A stretch of 34,243 nt of DNA from Chloroflexota bacterium (GCA_022616515.1 JAKEEQ010000528.1:1-34243); one strand, 5' to 3'; counted from the first letter of the stretch, positions 8,403 to 19,271 are shown. The notes: a model not told the origin generated them from the letters alone. Program-made: numbers and translations.

Positions 8403-9248
8403 ATGTTGACCCCGGAATTCACCCGCGAAGATTATGAGAAGACGGCACGGGCTATTCGTGAACGCATTCATGTCCAGCCAACAGTTGCCCTGATTCTGGG
8501 GTCGGGTTTAGGGCCGCTGGCCGACAGCATTGAGGATGCGACGATCATCCCCTACACGGACCTGCCAAACTGGCCGCGCTCAACGGTGGCAGGGCATCAT
8601 GGGCGGCTGGTGACCGGCAAGCTGGAAAATGTCGATGTCATCGCAATGCAGGGTCGTGCCCATTATTATGAAGGTTATTCGATGGCGCAGGTGGGATTTC
8701 CAATTCGTGTTTTTCAGGTGATGGGTATTAAGACGCTGATTGTCACCAATGCGGCGGGTGGATTGAACCAGTCGTTTGATGCGGGCGATTTGATGCTCAT
8801 TGTCGATCACATCAATTTGATAGGGCACATGGGCCTGACACCGCTGTATGGTCCCAATGACGAGAGTTTTGGCCCGCGCTTTCCGATATTCACCCGCGCC
8901 TACGACAAACATTTAGGTGATATGGCACGTAAGGTAGCCGCCGCTAATGGGATAACGCTGCGCGAGGGCATTTATATCTGCCTGGCAGGGCCTGCCTTTG
9001 AAACCCCAGCGGACATCCGTATGCTGCGCCAGTGGGGAGCCGATGCCGTCGGCATGTCTACCGTGCCGGAAGTGGTGACGGCAGTGCATGGTGGGATGCG
9101 GGTGCTCGGCATCTCATCCATTACGAACATCGCGATTGATGACCCGGCGTCAGATAAGGAAGTCAGCCATGAAGAGGTGCTGGCAACGGGCAAAATAATT
9201 GTGCCGCGCTTGATGACCATGCTGCGTGGTGTGTTGCAGCAGTTGTAG
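8403..9248 (+). CDS. punA: Purine nucleoside phosphorylase (trimeric PNP type)
   Basis: LILGSGLGPLAD, GHHGRLVTG, GRAHYYEGYS, VTNAAGGLNQSF, GPAFETPADIRMLRQWGADAVGMSTVPEV. Confidence 0.96.
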   Translation: MLTPEFTREDYEKTARAIRERIHVQPTVALILGSGLGPLADSIEDATIIPYTDLPNWPRSTVAGHHGRLVTGKLENVDVIAMQGRAHYYEGYSMAQVGFPIRVFQVMGIKTLIVTNAAGGLNQSFDAGDLMLIVDHINLIGHMGLTPLYGPNDESFGPRFPIFTRAYDKHLGDMARKVAAANGITLREGIYICLAGPAFETPADIRMLRQWGADAVGMSTVPEVVTAVHGGMRVLGISSITNIAIDDPASDKEVSHEEVLATGKIIVPRLMTMLRGVLQQL

Positions 9249-9262
9249 GGCAGGAGTTGATG

Positions 9263-9574
9263 ATGATCGCACGCATATGGCATGGCGTTACCCCGGCTGA
9301 GAAAGCAGATGACTACTACGAATACCTGCAACGGACGGGCCTGAAGGATTATCGAGACGCTGAAGGCAATCTTGGCGTTTATGTCCTGCGCCGTATAGAA
9401 GGTAACAGGGCACACTTTACGCTGCTTACCCTGTGGGAGTCCGAAGAAGCAGTCCGCAAATTTGCCGGAGAAGACATTGAAGTGGCGCGATACTATCCAG
9501 AAGATGGCGATTTCCTGCTGGAATTAGAACCCCATGTTGTTCATCATGAGGTTCTAGAGAAATATGTGAAGTAA
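9263..9574 (+). CDS. Antibiotic biosynthesis monooxygenase (ABM)-like small protein
   Basis: MIARIWHGVTPAEKADDYYEYL...FTLLTLWESEEAVRKFAGEDIEVARYYPED; AGGAG upstream. Confidence 0.75.
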   Translation: MIARIWHGVTPAEKADDYYEYLQRTGLKDYRDAEGNLGVYVLRRIEGNRAHFTLLTLWESEEAVRKFAGEDIEVARYYPEDGDFLLELEPHVVHHEVLEKYVK

Positions 9575-9669
9575 GAAGCATTTCACCTATTGTTTCAGAG
9601 GGGTCACCTCGCCCCACAGTAGATTGTGTCCGCTAATGGTTTGGTGTTATGTACGTCAACAACGTCCGG

Positions 9670-11100
9670 TCACTCATAAATCCCCGGTTCCCACATAGAT
9701 CGCCCGGGTTTCTTGCGTTTACCACGCCCCACAAGCAAAACCAATCCGGTCCCAACAACCGCGCCCAATCCTACCATCATGAGCATTCTGAAACCTTCAA
9801 CCACCTTATCGACACCGGAAAATCCCGCCTGTGGGGGAACCGCGCTTGCAAATGCGATACGATTGGGGATGGCATTGGTAGGTTGGGTTGATGTGTTGAC
9901 CAGTTGGGGCCACGTACCCTGAGCGTCAACCGGCTCTCCGAGGGCCGCGATTTCATCGGTGATAAGGCGCAGCACTAGATCATCCAACTGTTCAACGGAA
10001 TAATTGCCGTCCTGTCCCGCTGCCAGGTCGGTGCGTTCAGTACCCGGTGAACCCGCCGCGCCATCTTCATAGGTCAGGAAGACGAAGTGGCCCATCGTGT
10101 AATGAGCAATCTGACGGAAGATGTACTCGCCGTTATCGCGTAATCCGCTGGAGGCAATGGGATGAATCTTGATGCCCCGCCATGCTGCCGCAACAATTTC
10201 CTTTGAATAGTCATAGTCATCGGAATAATCCAAATGGGGTGGCGCGTCCGCCACGAGGAAAATCAGTTTGAGGGTATTCTCATCACGCCAGTTTAATGAT
10301 TGAACCGCCTCATGCAAGCCCTCATTCAGTGACTCTGGTTTATCACCGCCGCCTCTTGCCTGCACGGCATTGAGAGCTTGTTGGAATTCCTGCACATCGC
10401 GCACAAAATCGGTGCGGCGCGTAACATATTCATCACCCCGGTCGCGATAGTGCACAAGCCCATATCGCGCATCAATATTATGGGGCATCTGGTTAATCTC
10501 ACTCGAAATGCGTACGATGTTGTCCTGAAGCTGGCGAATCTCGTCGGCCATGCTGCCGGTAGCGTCGAGTTGAAAAACAACGTCGAGTTGAATCTCATCT
10601 ATTTGCTGTTCGAGATTACTCAAATCGACAACCCATTCTGGGCCAGATTGGCGATCAAGCTCAAAGGTAACTGCCACATCATCCTTTTGGACGATGACAT
10701 CAAAGTAAGGCATCTGCGACCATACGTTGGGGAAAAATAAGGTGCGTCCGTCGGCGTAAGTACGTGATTCAACGAGCAGATTTTGCCCTTCAAAAATCAT
10801 GACTCGTGCATCGTGAACGGGCAAACCATTTCCATCCACGACGGTAATCACCTGACGCTGCCTGACGTCTACATTTCGAATAGGACCGTAAACGGTCGAA
10901 TAACTTGACTGATAAGCCAGATAGTGGTCAAACTGATCGTTATCGTCGATTTCGCCCGCGTTCAGGGTTGAGTTGCTGGTCACAGTTGTTGCCGAGGGTC
11001 CAAACGTCGGATTGTCCGACCCCGAATCGTCGTCTTCCCCGCCACTGCATGCGGAGATGATAAATGCACTGATGAACAATATGAGCAATAAACGTTTCAT
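9670..11100 (-). CDS. VWA-domain lipoprotein with C-terminal TM segment
   Basis: Lipobox MKRLLLILFISAFIISACSGG; MIDAS-like DVVFQLDATGSMADEI; C-terminal MLMMVGLGAVVGTGLVLLVGRGKRKK. Confidence 0.88.
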   Translation of the reverse strand: MKRLLLILFISAFIISACSGGEDDDSGSDNPTFGPSATTVTSNSTLNAGEIDDNDQFDHYLAYQSSYSTVYGPIRNVDVRQRQVITVVDGNGLPVHDARVMIFEGQNLLVESRTYADGRTLFFPNVWSQMPYFDVIVQKDDVAVTFELDRQSGPEWVVDLSNLEQQIDEIQLDVVFQLDATGSMADEIRQLQDNIVRISSEINQMPHNIDARYGLVHYRDRGDEYVTRRTDFVRDVQEFQQALNAVQARGGGDKPESLNEGLHEAVQSLNWRDENTLKLIFLVADAPPHLDYSDDYDYSKEIVAAAWRGIKIHPIASSGLRDNGEYIFRQIAHYTMGHFVFLTYEDGAAGSPGTERTDLAAGQDGNYSVEQLDDLVLRLITDEIAALGEPVDAQGTWPQLVNTSTQPTNAIPNRIAFASAVPPQAGFSGVDKVVEGFRMLMMVGLGAVVGTGLVLLVGRGKRKKPGRSMWEPGIYE

Positions 11101-11343
11101 GATGAAACCTCCTTTTGCTCATGTTACGCTGGTATTCGGCCTGCTTTTTGTGCGTTATTCCACTGCTCACCTGACAACCTGTTCCAGAGACTGAATATCC
11201 ATCAGAGCATTTTTGCCTGACGCGCCGACCTCACCTCCGCGAAGTTGATGAAACCCTGGATTAATGGAGACTCAAATAGCCATGCAACAAACGACTTCTG
11301 CGAGACGAGTGACGTCAAAGTAAGCTGTAGGTCACTGGCACTG

Positions 11344-12177
11344 TTAAACGTGATCGCGCCACGAATATTCAGGATTGTAGCCTAGAATACGCCGCGCTTT
11401 ATCGACGCTGAGCAAGGTTTCAAAGTCGCCAATTCCTTCGCGCAGAGGCACATCCGGGAAAACTTCCCCCATTAACTTGGCGTTGGGGCGATCCATGCAG
11501 GTATCACCCGCCGCGATGATAAAATGATCGGCTCCCTGCACAGCGGCTTCCAGAGCACGACGACAGCTTTGCGCCACATCCCGCGCATCGACATAACCCC
11601 ACAAATTCCATTTACGCAGGTGAGCATCATCCCAAAAGCCCGGAAACCGCGCATAATCGTGCGGCTCCATAATGTTGGAGAAGCGCAAACCGAGAATCGG
11701 GATGTTTGACCAGCGATTCATCTGCCGTGCCATTTCCTCGCTAAGCACTTTTGAGAGCGCATAACTCGATTCGGGATAGAGCGGATGCTCCTCATCAATC
11801 GGGGCGTAGGCGGGTTGTTCGCGGTCAAAGGGCAGTCCCAGCGTAGTTTCACTGGACGCCCACACAATCCGCTCCAAACCAAGTGCCATCGCGGCGGAAA
11901 AGATGTTGTAGGTGCTGGTCATGTTGATGTTAAAGGTAATGCTGGCCGGTTGCAGGCCCGGAGCCGGAATCGCCGCCAGATGAACGACCGCGACCGCGTT
12001 TTCGAGCACCTCATAAGCCTGACCAAGCTGCGTAATGTCCGACTGAATGAATGGACACAGCCGTTCTGCTGGCGGCTCGATGTCCACATTGAGCACCTCG
12101 TAGCTGTGATCGAGCAAATCTTTAACGACTGCGCGACCTGCCTTGCCACTGCCCCCGGTTACAACAATCTTTTTCAC
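11344..12177 (-). CDS. NAD(P)-dependent epimerase/dehydratase (SDR)
   Basis: MKKIVVTGGSGKAGRAVVKDLL Rossmann motif; YALSKVLSEE active-site YxxxK; terminal ARRILGYNPEYSWRDHV. Confidence 0.9.
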   Translation of the reverse strand: MKKIVVTGGSGKAGRAVVKDLLDHSYEVLNVDIEPPAERLCPFIQSDITQLGQAYEVLENAVAVVHLAAIPAPGLQPASITFNINMTSTYNIFSAAMALGLERIVWASSETTLGLPFDREQPAYAPIDEEHPLYPESSYALSKVLSEEMARQMNRWSNIPILGLRFSNIMEPHDYARFPGFWDDAHLRKWNLWGYVDARDVAQSCRRALEAAVQGADHFIIAAGDTCMDRPNAKLMGEVFPDVPLREGIGDFETLLSVDKARRILGYNPEYSWRDHV

Positions 12178-12487
12178 AATTTCATTTTCCTTAATCAGTT
12201 GGTGAGATAGCCATCTCGTCTAAGACAGGTTAAAAAAACGACACGAGCGTCGTTATCTCCATGCCGCAAAACGGAACGCCTCAGAACATTTTACTCCTCA
12301 AGTATATCGCTTGCTGGTGTTTCGCAGGGTAATCAATCTTGAATGATGATGAACTACGCCACCGGGCGGGATGATGGTCTTTCAGCTACTTCACATACAG
12401 TGTAACCGGCAAAACCAGAATTTGTGGGCGGATTGGCTATAATAGTCTTGCCAACAGGTCGGCAGTGCCGCCAACCACCGAGAGTTT

Positions 12488-13156
12488 ATGATGCTGAAAC
12501 GTCTATTTTCACGCCAGCCGCGCACCCTCAACAGCCGCCGCGCCTATGCGCAGTGGGCCAAACACTATCCCGCCGAAGCCCATAATGCGTTCATGCGCCT
12601 TGAGCAATCGACGATGGCGGCATGGCTGCCTGATCTGCGTGGCAAAATCGTGCTCGATCTGGCGTGTGGGACAGGGCGCTGGGGCAATATCGCCGCTGAG
12701 AAAGGCGCGGCACAGGTCATCAGCCTCGATAACAGTTATCACATGTTGGTCGCCGGAAAATTGACGCTTGCTGCTCAAGCCGAATTGTCTGCGCTGCCGC
12801 TGCCCGCATCCTCAGTGGACATGGTGATTTGCGGGCTGGCAATCGGGCACACGCCGCATCTTGAAGAAACCATCAGTGAAATCGCGCGGATTTTGAAACC
12901 GGGTGGCGTGACCCTCTTAAGTGATGTACATCCATATCAAGCATGGCAGGGCGCAAAGCGTACCTTCAAGGGCGATGACGGTAAAACCTATGCTGTAGAG
13001 CACCACATTCACAATTACGCAGATTATTTCAACGCGGCAAAGTCGGCAGATCTAACCGTTACGGGCATTGCTGAATCAGGCATCGAGGACAGTCAGCCTC
13101 CGGTGCTGCTGGTAGTGAGGTTGGAAAATGAGCGAGTTCGACCTGACTATCGTTAA
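12488..13156 (+). CDS. Class I SAM-dependent methyltransferase
   Basis: VLDLACGTGRWG motif I, LSALPLPASSVDMVICGLAIGH, ILKPGGVTLLSDVHP. Confidence 0.9.
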   Translation: MMLKRLFSRQPRTLNSRRAYAQWAKHYPAEAHNAFMRLEQSTMAAWLPDLRGKIVLDLACGTGRWGNIAAEKGAAQVISLDNSYHMLVAGKLTLAAQAELSALPLPASSVDMVICGLAIGHTPHLEETISEIARILKPGGVTLLSDVHPYQAWQGAKRTFKGDDGKTYAVEHHIHNYADYFNAAKSADLTVTGIAESGIEDSQPPVLLVVRLENERVRPDYR

Positions 13157-13326
13157 TGGCTGTCCTGCTGCATACTCCACAACCGGACACCAATAAAACC
13201 TTAACACACGATGGCAAAAAGTTTCCTGACTATTTAACCATAAGGATGTGACTTATGTTACATCACCTTGCGTGTTTTCTGTGCATGATAGAGAGGCACC
13301 TTTTTTATATCATGAGGACAGCTATC

Positions 13327-14754
13327 GTGACATATCCAAGAATCATTCAAGGTGGTATGGGTGTTGCCATTTCCACCTGGCAGTTAGCTAATGCAGTATC
13401 CCGGCACGGGCAGCTCGGTGTTGTCTCCGGGACTGGCATTGGTATTGTACTTATTGCACGCCTGATGGACGGCGACCCCGGTGGGCACATGCGCCGCGCC
13501 CTATCCCACTTCCCATCACCGGAAATTGCCGAACACATCCTGAAAACCTACTATGTTGAAGGTGGCATTCCGCAAGGCACACCGTACAAACGACCGACCC
13601 TCTGGACGGTGAATCCTTCCGCCGAACTGGAAGCCCTGACAGTTGCCGCGAATTTTGTAGAGGTCTGGTTAGCCAGAGAAGGTCACCAGAATCCGGTTGG
13701 TATCAACCTGCTGGAAAAAGTGCAAATGCCAAACATGGCCTCTTTGTACGGCGCGATGCTGGCCGGGGTGGATTATGTGATTATGGGCGCTGGCATCCCA
13801 ACGCAGATACCGGGAATTTTGGATGACCTCAGCAATCACCTGCCAGTATGCTATCGTCTTGATGTCGTTGGCACTGCTGCTGAAGATGATGTGGTCATCC
13901 ACTTCGACCCGCAAACCCGCTTCCCTGAAATTGCTGAACAAGTAGGGCAGCTTAAGAGGCCCCGATTCTTGCCGGTTGTTTCGTCGGTGGTGCTGGCAAA
14001 AGCACTGCTCAAACGGGCCAGTGGCGAGATCAACGGTTTTGTGATTGAGATGCCAGTGGCAGGCGGTCACAATGCGCCGCCACGTGGTCAGATGATCTTA
14101 AACGAGAACGGTGAACCGATTTACAGCGAAAAAGACGATGTTGATCTTTCCAAATTCGTGGAAATGGGGCTGCCGTTCTGGCTGGCGGGTGGCTATGGCA
14201 GCGCGGCCCGATTGCAGGAAGCCCTTGCCGTCGGGGCACAGGGTATTCAGGTCGGCACAGCATTCGCCTACTGTGAAGAATCGGGGTTCGCGCCGGAACT
14301 GCGGAGTGAAGTGCTGCGAAAGGTTAGAACCGGAGAGTTAACGGTTCGCACCGACCCGCGCGTTTCGCCGACTGGATTTCCATTCAAAGTCGTCCAGATT
14401 GAAGGCACAGCCTCTCAGGACAAGGTCATTGAAGAGCGCGAACGCCTGTGTGATGTTGGCTATTTACGGCAAATTTACCGCACTTCAGATGGAGACCTGC
14501 TCTATCGCTGCCCGGCGGAACCTGTGGACGCCTATCTTAAAAAAGATGGCGATCTGGACAGCACCATCGGTCGTAAGTGCCTGTGCAACCATCTGGGGGC
14601 GGCGGCGGGCTATCCCCAAACGCGCCGGTCGGGGTATGTCGAGCCAGCCATTGTCACGTCGGGTGACTGCCTACCTGACATTGAGCAGTTTTTTCAAACA
14701 TCGACTGCCATGAGCTACACGGTACACGACGTGCTGAAGACCCTGCTGTCGTAA
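13327..14754 (+). CDS. Nitronate monooxygenase / 2-nitropropane dioxygenase-like flavoenzyme
   Basis: TYPRIIQGGMGVAIS, GVDYVIMGAGIPTQIPGIL, EMPVAGGHNAPPRG, LAGGYGSAARLQEALAVGAQGIQVGTAFAYCEESG. ORF opens at 13255; GTG at 13327 fits the family N-terminus. Confidence 0.88.
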   Translation: MTYPRIIQGGMGVAISTWQLANAVSRHGQLGVVSGTGIGIVLIARLMDGDPGGHMRRALSHFPSPEIAEHILKTYYVEGGIPQGTPYKRPTLWTVNPSAELEALTVAANFVEVWLAREGHQNPVGINLLEKVQMPNMASLYGAMLAGVDYVIMGAGIPTQIPGILDDLSNHLPVCYRLDVVGTAAEDDVVIHFDPQTRFPEIAEQVGQLKRPRFLPVVSSVVLAKALLKRASGEINGFVIEMPVAGGHNAPPRGQMILNENGEPIYSEKDDVDLSKFVEMGLPFWLAGGYGSAARLQEALAVGAQGIQVGTAFAYCEESGFAPELRSEVLRKVRTGELTVRTDPRVSPTGFPFKVVQIEGTASQDKVIEERERLCDVGYLRQIYRTSDGDLLYRCPAEPVDAYLKKDGDLDSTIGRKCLCNHLGAAAGYPQTRRSGYVEPAIVTSGDCLPDIEQFFQTSTAMSYTVHDVLKTLLS

Positions 14755-14772
14755 AGCCGTGATGTGATAACC

Positions 14773-14795
14773 AAAAAGGGGAGATCAGCTCCCCT
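14773..14795 (-). terminator. Rho-independent terminator for the minus-strand LysM gene
   Basis: Minus strand AGGGGAG-CTGAT-CTCCCCT-TTTT; 7-bp stem plus U-tract. Confidence 0.8.
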
Positions 14796-14816
14796 CGTAC
14801 GAGATAAACGGTATTG

Positions 14817-15887
14817 TTAATCCGCGCCGGTCGGCTGTTGAGCAAACAGACTGGCGCTCGATTGCTGCTGTTGCTGGATGCCGTTGGCGGTGTAGGTGCT
14901 CGCCACGATGATTTGCCCGGTCAGGTCCAGCGGAACTACCCATGAAACACTGGCTCCATCAGAGAGATCGCTGTCTGTGCCAATCAACGACCAACCATCG
15001 GCAAAGGGGTCGAACAAGGCGAATTCGGCGCGGGCCAGATCGGTGCGTGCACCTTCATAGGTGATCGTGACCGTCGATCCCGCTTGCAGGTGTATGGATT
15101 CGCCTCCGCCATCAATGGTTGGCGAAATGATAATATTGCCTTCCGTGCTGGCGGTCGTATAGACACGACTAATCTGGCTTTGCACAACGAGATTTCCTAC
15201 GGCGTTGAAGCCGTTGGCAAATACCTGCTGTCCATCGAGCAGCGTCGGCACAGACCACGATACGGATGCCCCGTCATTGAGATTGTTGTCGCCGCCAATG
15301 ACGCCGCCAACCACACCATTGGGTGACCGCAGCACGAAGGCAACGGACGTGATCGCTTCGGCGGCCCGTGAGTAGCTGAGCGTGATCGTTTTCCCGGCGG
15401 GCAGTGTCACATTATCGCCCACCACAGCAACGATCTCGCTGAAATTGACCTTGCCCGCAACCAGCACGCCTGATTGAGTCGGCGGTGGTGTGATGGTAGG
15501 CGGCAGGGGCAGGCGTGGCACGCGCAAACGCTGTCCGACACTCAGTAAATCTGGATTGCTGAGGCAGTTTCCGGTTGTCAGTGCGTTAACAGTGCTGCCG
15601 GTGGCCTGTGCAATCGTTCCCAACGTGTCGCCGGGTTGGACGATATAAACAGTCCAGCTAGTCTGAATCTGGCAGTTACTGCCGGGGTTATTATTCAAGA
15701 ACGGCGTGCTGGATACAGCGACGGTCACTGTTGGTGTACTTGTCACCACTACAACATTCTGTGTAGCAGTTGGAAAGTTGCTCAACGAAAATGGTGCGGC
15801 GGTCGGCGCAGCATTGCCCTCACCGCCTAATGAACAGGCAATCGTTGCGAGTGCCAGCACCGCTATGAACGCAACAATGCGATACAT
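14817..15887 (-). CDS. LysM-domain lipoprotein
   Basis: Lipobox MYRIVAFIAVLALATIACSLGG; LysM WTVYIVQPGDTLGTIAQATGSTVNALTTGNCLSNPDLLSVGQRLRVP. Confidence 0.9.
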   Translation of the reverse strand: MYRIVAFIAVLALATIACSLGGEGNAAPTAAPFSLSNFPTATQNVVVVTSTPTVTVAVSSTPFLNNNPGSNCQIQTSWTVYIVQPGDTLGTIAQATGSTVNALTTGNCLSNPDLLSVGQRLRVPRLPLPPTITPPPTQSGVLVAGKVNFSEIVAVVGDNVTLPAGKTITLSYSRAAEAITSVAFVLRSPNGVVGGVIGGDNNLNDGASVSWSVPTLLDGQQVFANGFNAVGNLVVQSQISRVYTTASTEGNIIISPTIDGGGESIHLQAGSTVTITYEGARTDLARAEFALFDPFADGWSLIGTDSDLSDGASVSWVVPLDLTGQIIVASTYTANGIQQQQQSSASLFAQQPTGAD

Positions 15888-16118
15888 GGTTTCTCCTGTG
15901 ACAAATTTCACTTTCGCAGCATATACATTACGCTCATTTTTATAGGATTAAATGACGCTAACCCTACGCCGGGTTTATTTTTGCCCGATAACCCGTTTGA
16001 TAAACTTATTACGGCGTTGGCAACCTGACAGAATCCTTACGCTCAACCTACGCTCACAACCCCAAACCGATTCTCTGCCGACATAAAGACTGATGTTAAA
16101 ATGTTTGCGGAGGGAATA

Positions 16119-19100
16119 ATGCTGGGGCGTTATCAACTTCAGGAAAAGATTGGCGAAGGCGGAATGGGAACCGTTTACCGGGCTATTGACCGCCTGACCA
16201 ATGAGACCGTCGCCCTGAAACGGGTCCTGCTGACACCATCCAACCTGGACTTTCACTCCAAAAGCACCGATGCTGATCTGGGTGTGGCCCTTGCCAGCGA
16301 ATTTCAACTGCTGGCGTCGCTGCGACACCCGCATATCATCTCCGTGCTGGATTACGGGTTTGATGAAAACGGCCAGCCCTTTTTCACCATGCCCCTTATC
16401 AAGAATCCGCGCCATATCACCAGTGTGGCTGCCCGAAAAGGCTACAATGACCGCGCCGAACTGCTCATTCAGGCATTGCAGGCGCTGAACTACCTGCACC
16501 GCCGGGGCGTTATTCACCACGACATCAAGCCGGGCAATGTGCTGGTTGATGCCGAGACGGGCGTTGTCAAAGTAGTGGATTTCGGGCTGGCACTGGAAAA
16601 TCAAACCCGTCAGGCTGTCATGGGAACCGCCGCCTACATGCCGCCGGAAGCCTTTGAAGGCGCACCGAGTTCGCAGGCCGGGGATATGTATGCAATGGGG
16701 GTGCTGACCTACCAGATGTTTACCGGACATCATCCTTTCCCCACCAATCACCTGATTGACCTTGTTAAAGCGGTGATGTATGACGTGCCCGATTTGTCCC
16801 CGTTGGAACTCCCACAGTTGCAGTCACTGGTAGGCAGGTTGCTCCTGAAAAATCCAGAGGATCGCCTGCTGGACACGCACGAGGTCATCGTCCAGTTATG
16901 TGCGGCGTTGAACATGCCCCTCCCGGCGGAAACCGTCGATGTCCGCGAGGGCATTTTGCAGGCGGCCAAATTCGTGGGGCGCGAGGCCGAACTTAAAACA
17001 CTGCTGGATGCGCTGGAAAAGTGTCGCGGCGGTCACGGTGGAGCGTGGCTGATTGGCGGCGAAAGCGGTGTGGGCAAATCGCGCCTGCTGGATGAACTGC
17101 GTACCCACGCCCTCGTCAGTGGGATGCTGGTCTTGCAGGGCAGCGGCATTGCCGAAGGTGGCCCGCCCTTCGTGGTGTGGCGCAATATCATGCGACATGT
17201 GCTGCTGTATGTGACCGTCAGCGACAGCGAGGCGTCCATTTTGAAGCCTATCGTGCCCGATATTGATGCACTCATCGGGCGTACAGTGAAGGCACTGGAT
17301 ATTGAACCGCAGCGGCTGGCCCGGACCATGCGCGATGTCATCGGGCGGGTGGATAAGCCTGTGCTGCTCATCCTTGAAGATTTGCACTGGACCGAAGAGA
17401 GCCTTTCGCCAATACAATATTTGATAAACGACATTGAAAACAAGTCCCTGTTGATGGTCGGCAGTTATCGCAATGACGAGCGCCCGGATTTACCCGATGA
17501 ACTGCCTTCCATGCCCCTTATCACACTGGAATGCTTGAGCATCGGTGAGATTGCCCAACTGAGCCAGTCCATGTTGGCACAGTGCAGCGAAACGGTTCTG
17601 CCGCTGATACAAAATGAATCCGGGGGTAATCCGCTGTTTATTGTGGAAGTGGTGCGAGCACTCGCCGAAGAAGCAGGCAGCCTCAACCAGATTGGGCAGG
17701 CCACCCTGCCACCTGCCATTTTCGCCGGGGGAATGGACCGCATCATACAGGCCCGTCTGAAACGCCTGCCGGATACCGCCCGCCCTGCGCTGGAACTGGC
17801 AGCGGTGTATGGGCGCGAGGTGAATCTTGAACTCATCATACATCTCATTCCACAACTTGATATGGATACGTGGCTCAATATCTGTGCAAATGCGGCAATT
17901 GTGGAAGTGCGCGACAATCAGTGGCGCTTTGCCCATGACAGGATGCGTTCAACCATCGTCGACAAACTTGCGGCTGAATACAAAACCGCCCTGCACGAGC
18001 GCATCGCCACTGCGATAGAAGTACTGTATCCCGATGATCCGGCCTATGTCATGCTGCTGGCCCACCACTGGACCCGCGCCGAAAACCGTGACAAGGCTTT
18101 TGACTATATCGTGGCGGCATCCGAGCAGATGCTTGAGGCACACAATTTAAAAGACTCAGTGACACTGGCTGAACAGGCGGTAGAGCTTGCCGGTGTCGCC
18201 CCTTCCCAAATTGCACAGGCCAATCACGTCCTGGCGCGGGCCTATGAACGCACCGGGAACTTTCAGGATGCGGCGCGGATTGCCCGGACGGTCTATGATT
18301 TCTACCAATCACAGGCCAACCGGAAGAACCTTTTTGACATCACGATTACACTGGCTTCCAGCCTCAATTTTCTGGGCAGATTTGATGAGTCCATACAGCT
18401 CTTGCAGGACTCGCTTGAATTGGCGCGGGAGATACAGGGCGATGTTGGTGTGGCCCGTGTCATTGAAGTACTGGCGACCAATGCCATCGATAAAGGCAAG
18501 ATTGATGACGGGCTGGCGTATGCTGAAGCGGCTCTTGCTGGTTTCGAAAGCGCCTTAGAAATGAACGGCGTGTCAAGTATTCTTGGTGCGATAGGTTATG
18601 CGTATGAGGTGCGCGGGGATATGGCCTCGGCAATGGAACATTACGAGCGCAGCCTCGCAATTGCCCGCGAAAACAATCACCCCATGACTATCTGTTCGCG
18701 CCTGATTGATCTGGGCAATATCGCCAGCTTTAGAGATGAACTTGACGCAGCAAACGCCTATTTCAATGATGCGCGGCGCATGGCGCGTGATATGGGCGAT
18801 TTGTGGAGCGAGACAGCCACAATTATCAACATGGGCATCGTTGCGGTGAAACAGGGGCGATATGATGCCGCGCTGGCGATGCTGGTCGAAGGTCGCCAAA
18901 AATGTGAACAGATGGGTGATGAACTTCTTGCAATCATTGCTCAGGCCCAATATGCATGGGCGTTGGTTCGGGCTAATCGCCCTGACGACGCTCTTTCAAC
19001 CCTGCGCGAACTGATGCCTGTGGTTGAAGCACAGGACATGGAACATATCATGCTGGCGATGATCGGAACACTCGGTGAAATCGCCATAGTAAAAGGCAAG

Positions 19101-19271
19101 GTTATTGAAGGTATACAACTGCTGGACTTTGTACTCGAACATCCAGATGCCGATGCCCACCTAAAAAGTTTTGCGCAAAAAATCCGTGATGAACATCCCG
19201 CCATCCCACCAACCGAGGCATCATCTGACCTGCCAAAAGACATCCTGACTGAGTGGTTAAAGCGCTTGTAG
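16119..19271 (+). CDS. Ser/Thr protein kinase - AAA/STAND-type ATPase - TPR-like repeat protein
   Basis: LGRYQLQEKIGEGGMGTVYRA, VIHHDIKPGNVLV, VDFGLA; Walker A GGESGVGKS, Walker B VLLILEDLHW; C-terminal helical repeats. GGAGG precedes ATG 16119; ORF opens at 16101. Confidence 0.93.
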   Translation: MLGRYQLQEKIGEGGMGTVYRAIDRLTNETVALKRVLLTPSNLDFHSKSTDADLGVALASEFQLLASLRHPHIISVLDYGFDENGQPFFTMPLIKNPRHITSVAARKGYNDRAELLIQALQALNYLHRRGVIHHDIKPGNVLVDAETGVVKVVDFGLALENQTRQAVMGTAAYMPPEAFEGAPSSQAGDMYAMGVLTYQMFTGHHPFPTNHLIDLVKAVMYDVPDLSPLELPQLQSLVGRLLLKNPEDRLLDTHEVIVQLCAALNMPLPAETVDVREGILQAAKFVGREAELKTLLDALEKCRGGHGGAWLIGGESGVGKSRLLDELRTHALVSGMLVLQGSGIAEGGPPFVVWRNIMRHVLLYVTVSDSEASILKPIVPDIDALIGRTVKALDIEPQRLARTMRDVIGRVDKPVLLILEDLHWTEESLSPIQYLINDIENKSLLMVGSYRNDERPDLPDELPSMPLITLECLSIGEIAQLSQSMLAQCSETVLPLIQNESGGNPLFIVEVVRALAEEAGSLNQIGQATLPPAIFAGGMDRIIQARLKRLPDTARPALELAAVYGREVNLELIIHLIPQLDMDTWLNICANAAIVEVRDNQWRFAHDRMRSTIVDKLAAEYKTALHERIATAIEVLYPDDPAYVMLLAHHWTRAENRDKAFDYIVAASEQMLEAHNLKDSVTLAEQAVELAGVAPSQIAQANHVLARAYERTGNFQDAARIARTVYDFYQSQANRKNLFDITITLASSLNFLGRFDESIQLLQDSLELAREIQGDVGVARVIEVLATNAIDKGKIDDGLAYAEAALAGFESALEMNGVSSILGAIGYAYEVRGDMASAMEHYERSLAIARENNHPMTICSRLIDLGNIASFRDELDAANAYFNDARRMARDMGDLWSETATIINMGIVAVKQGRYDAALAMLVEGRQKCEQMGDELLAIIAQAQYAWALVRANRPDDALSTLRELMPVVEAQDMEHIMLAMIGTLGEIAIVKGKVIEGIQLLDFVLEHPDADAHLKSFAQKIRDEHPAIPPTEASSDLPKDILTEWLKRL

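Noticed and set aside
11195-11343. Possible short coding remnant between the epimerase and VWA genes
   Set aside because: A short open minus-strand frame exists but shows no convincing family motif; not supportable.
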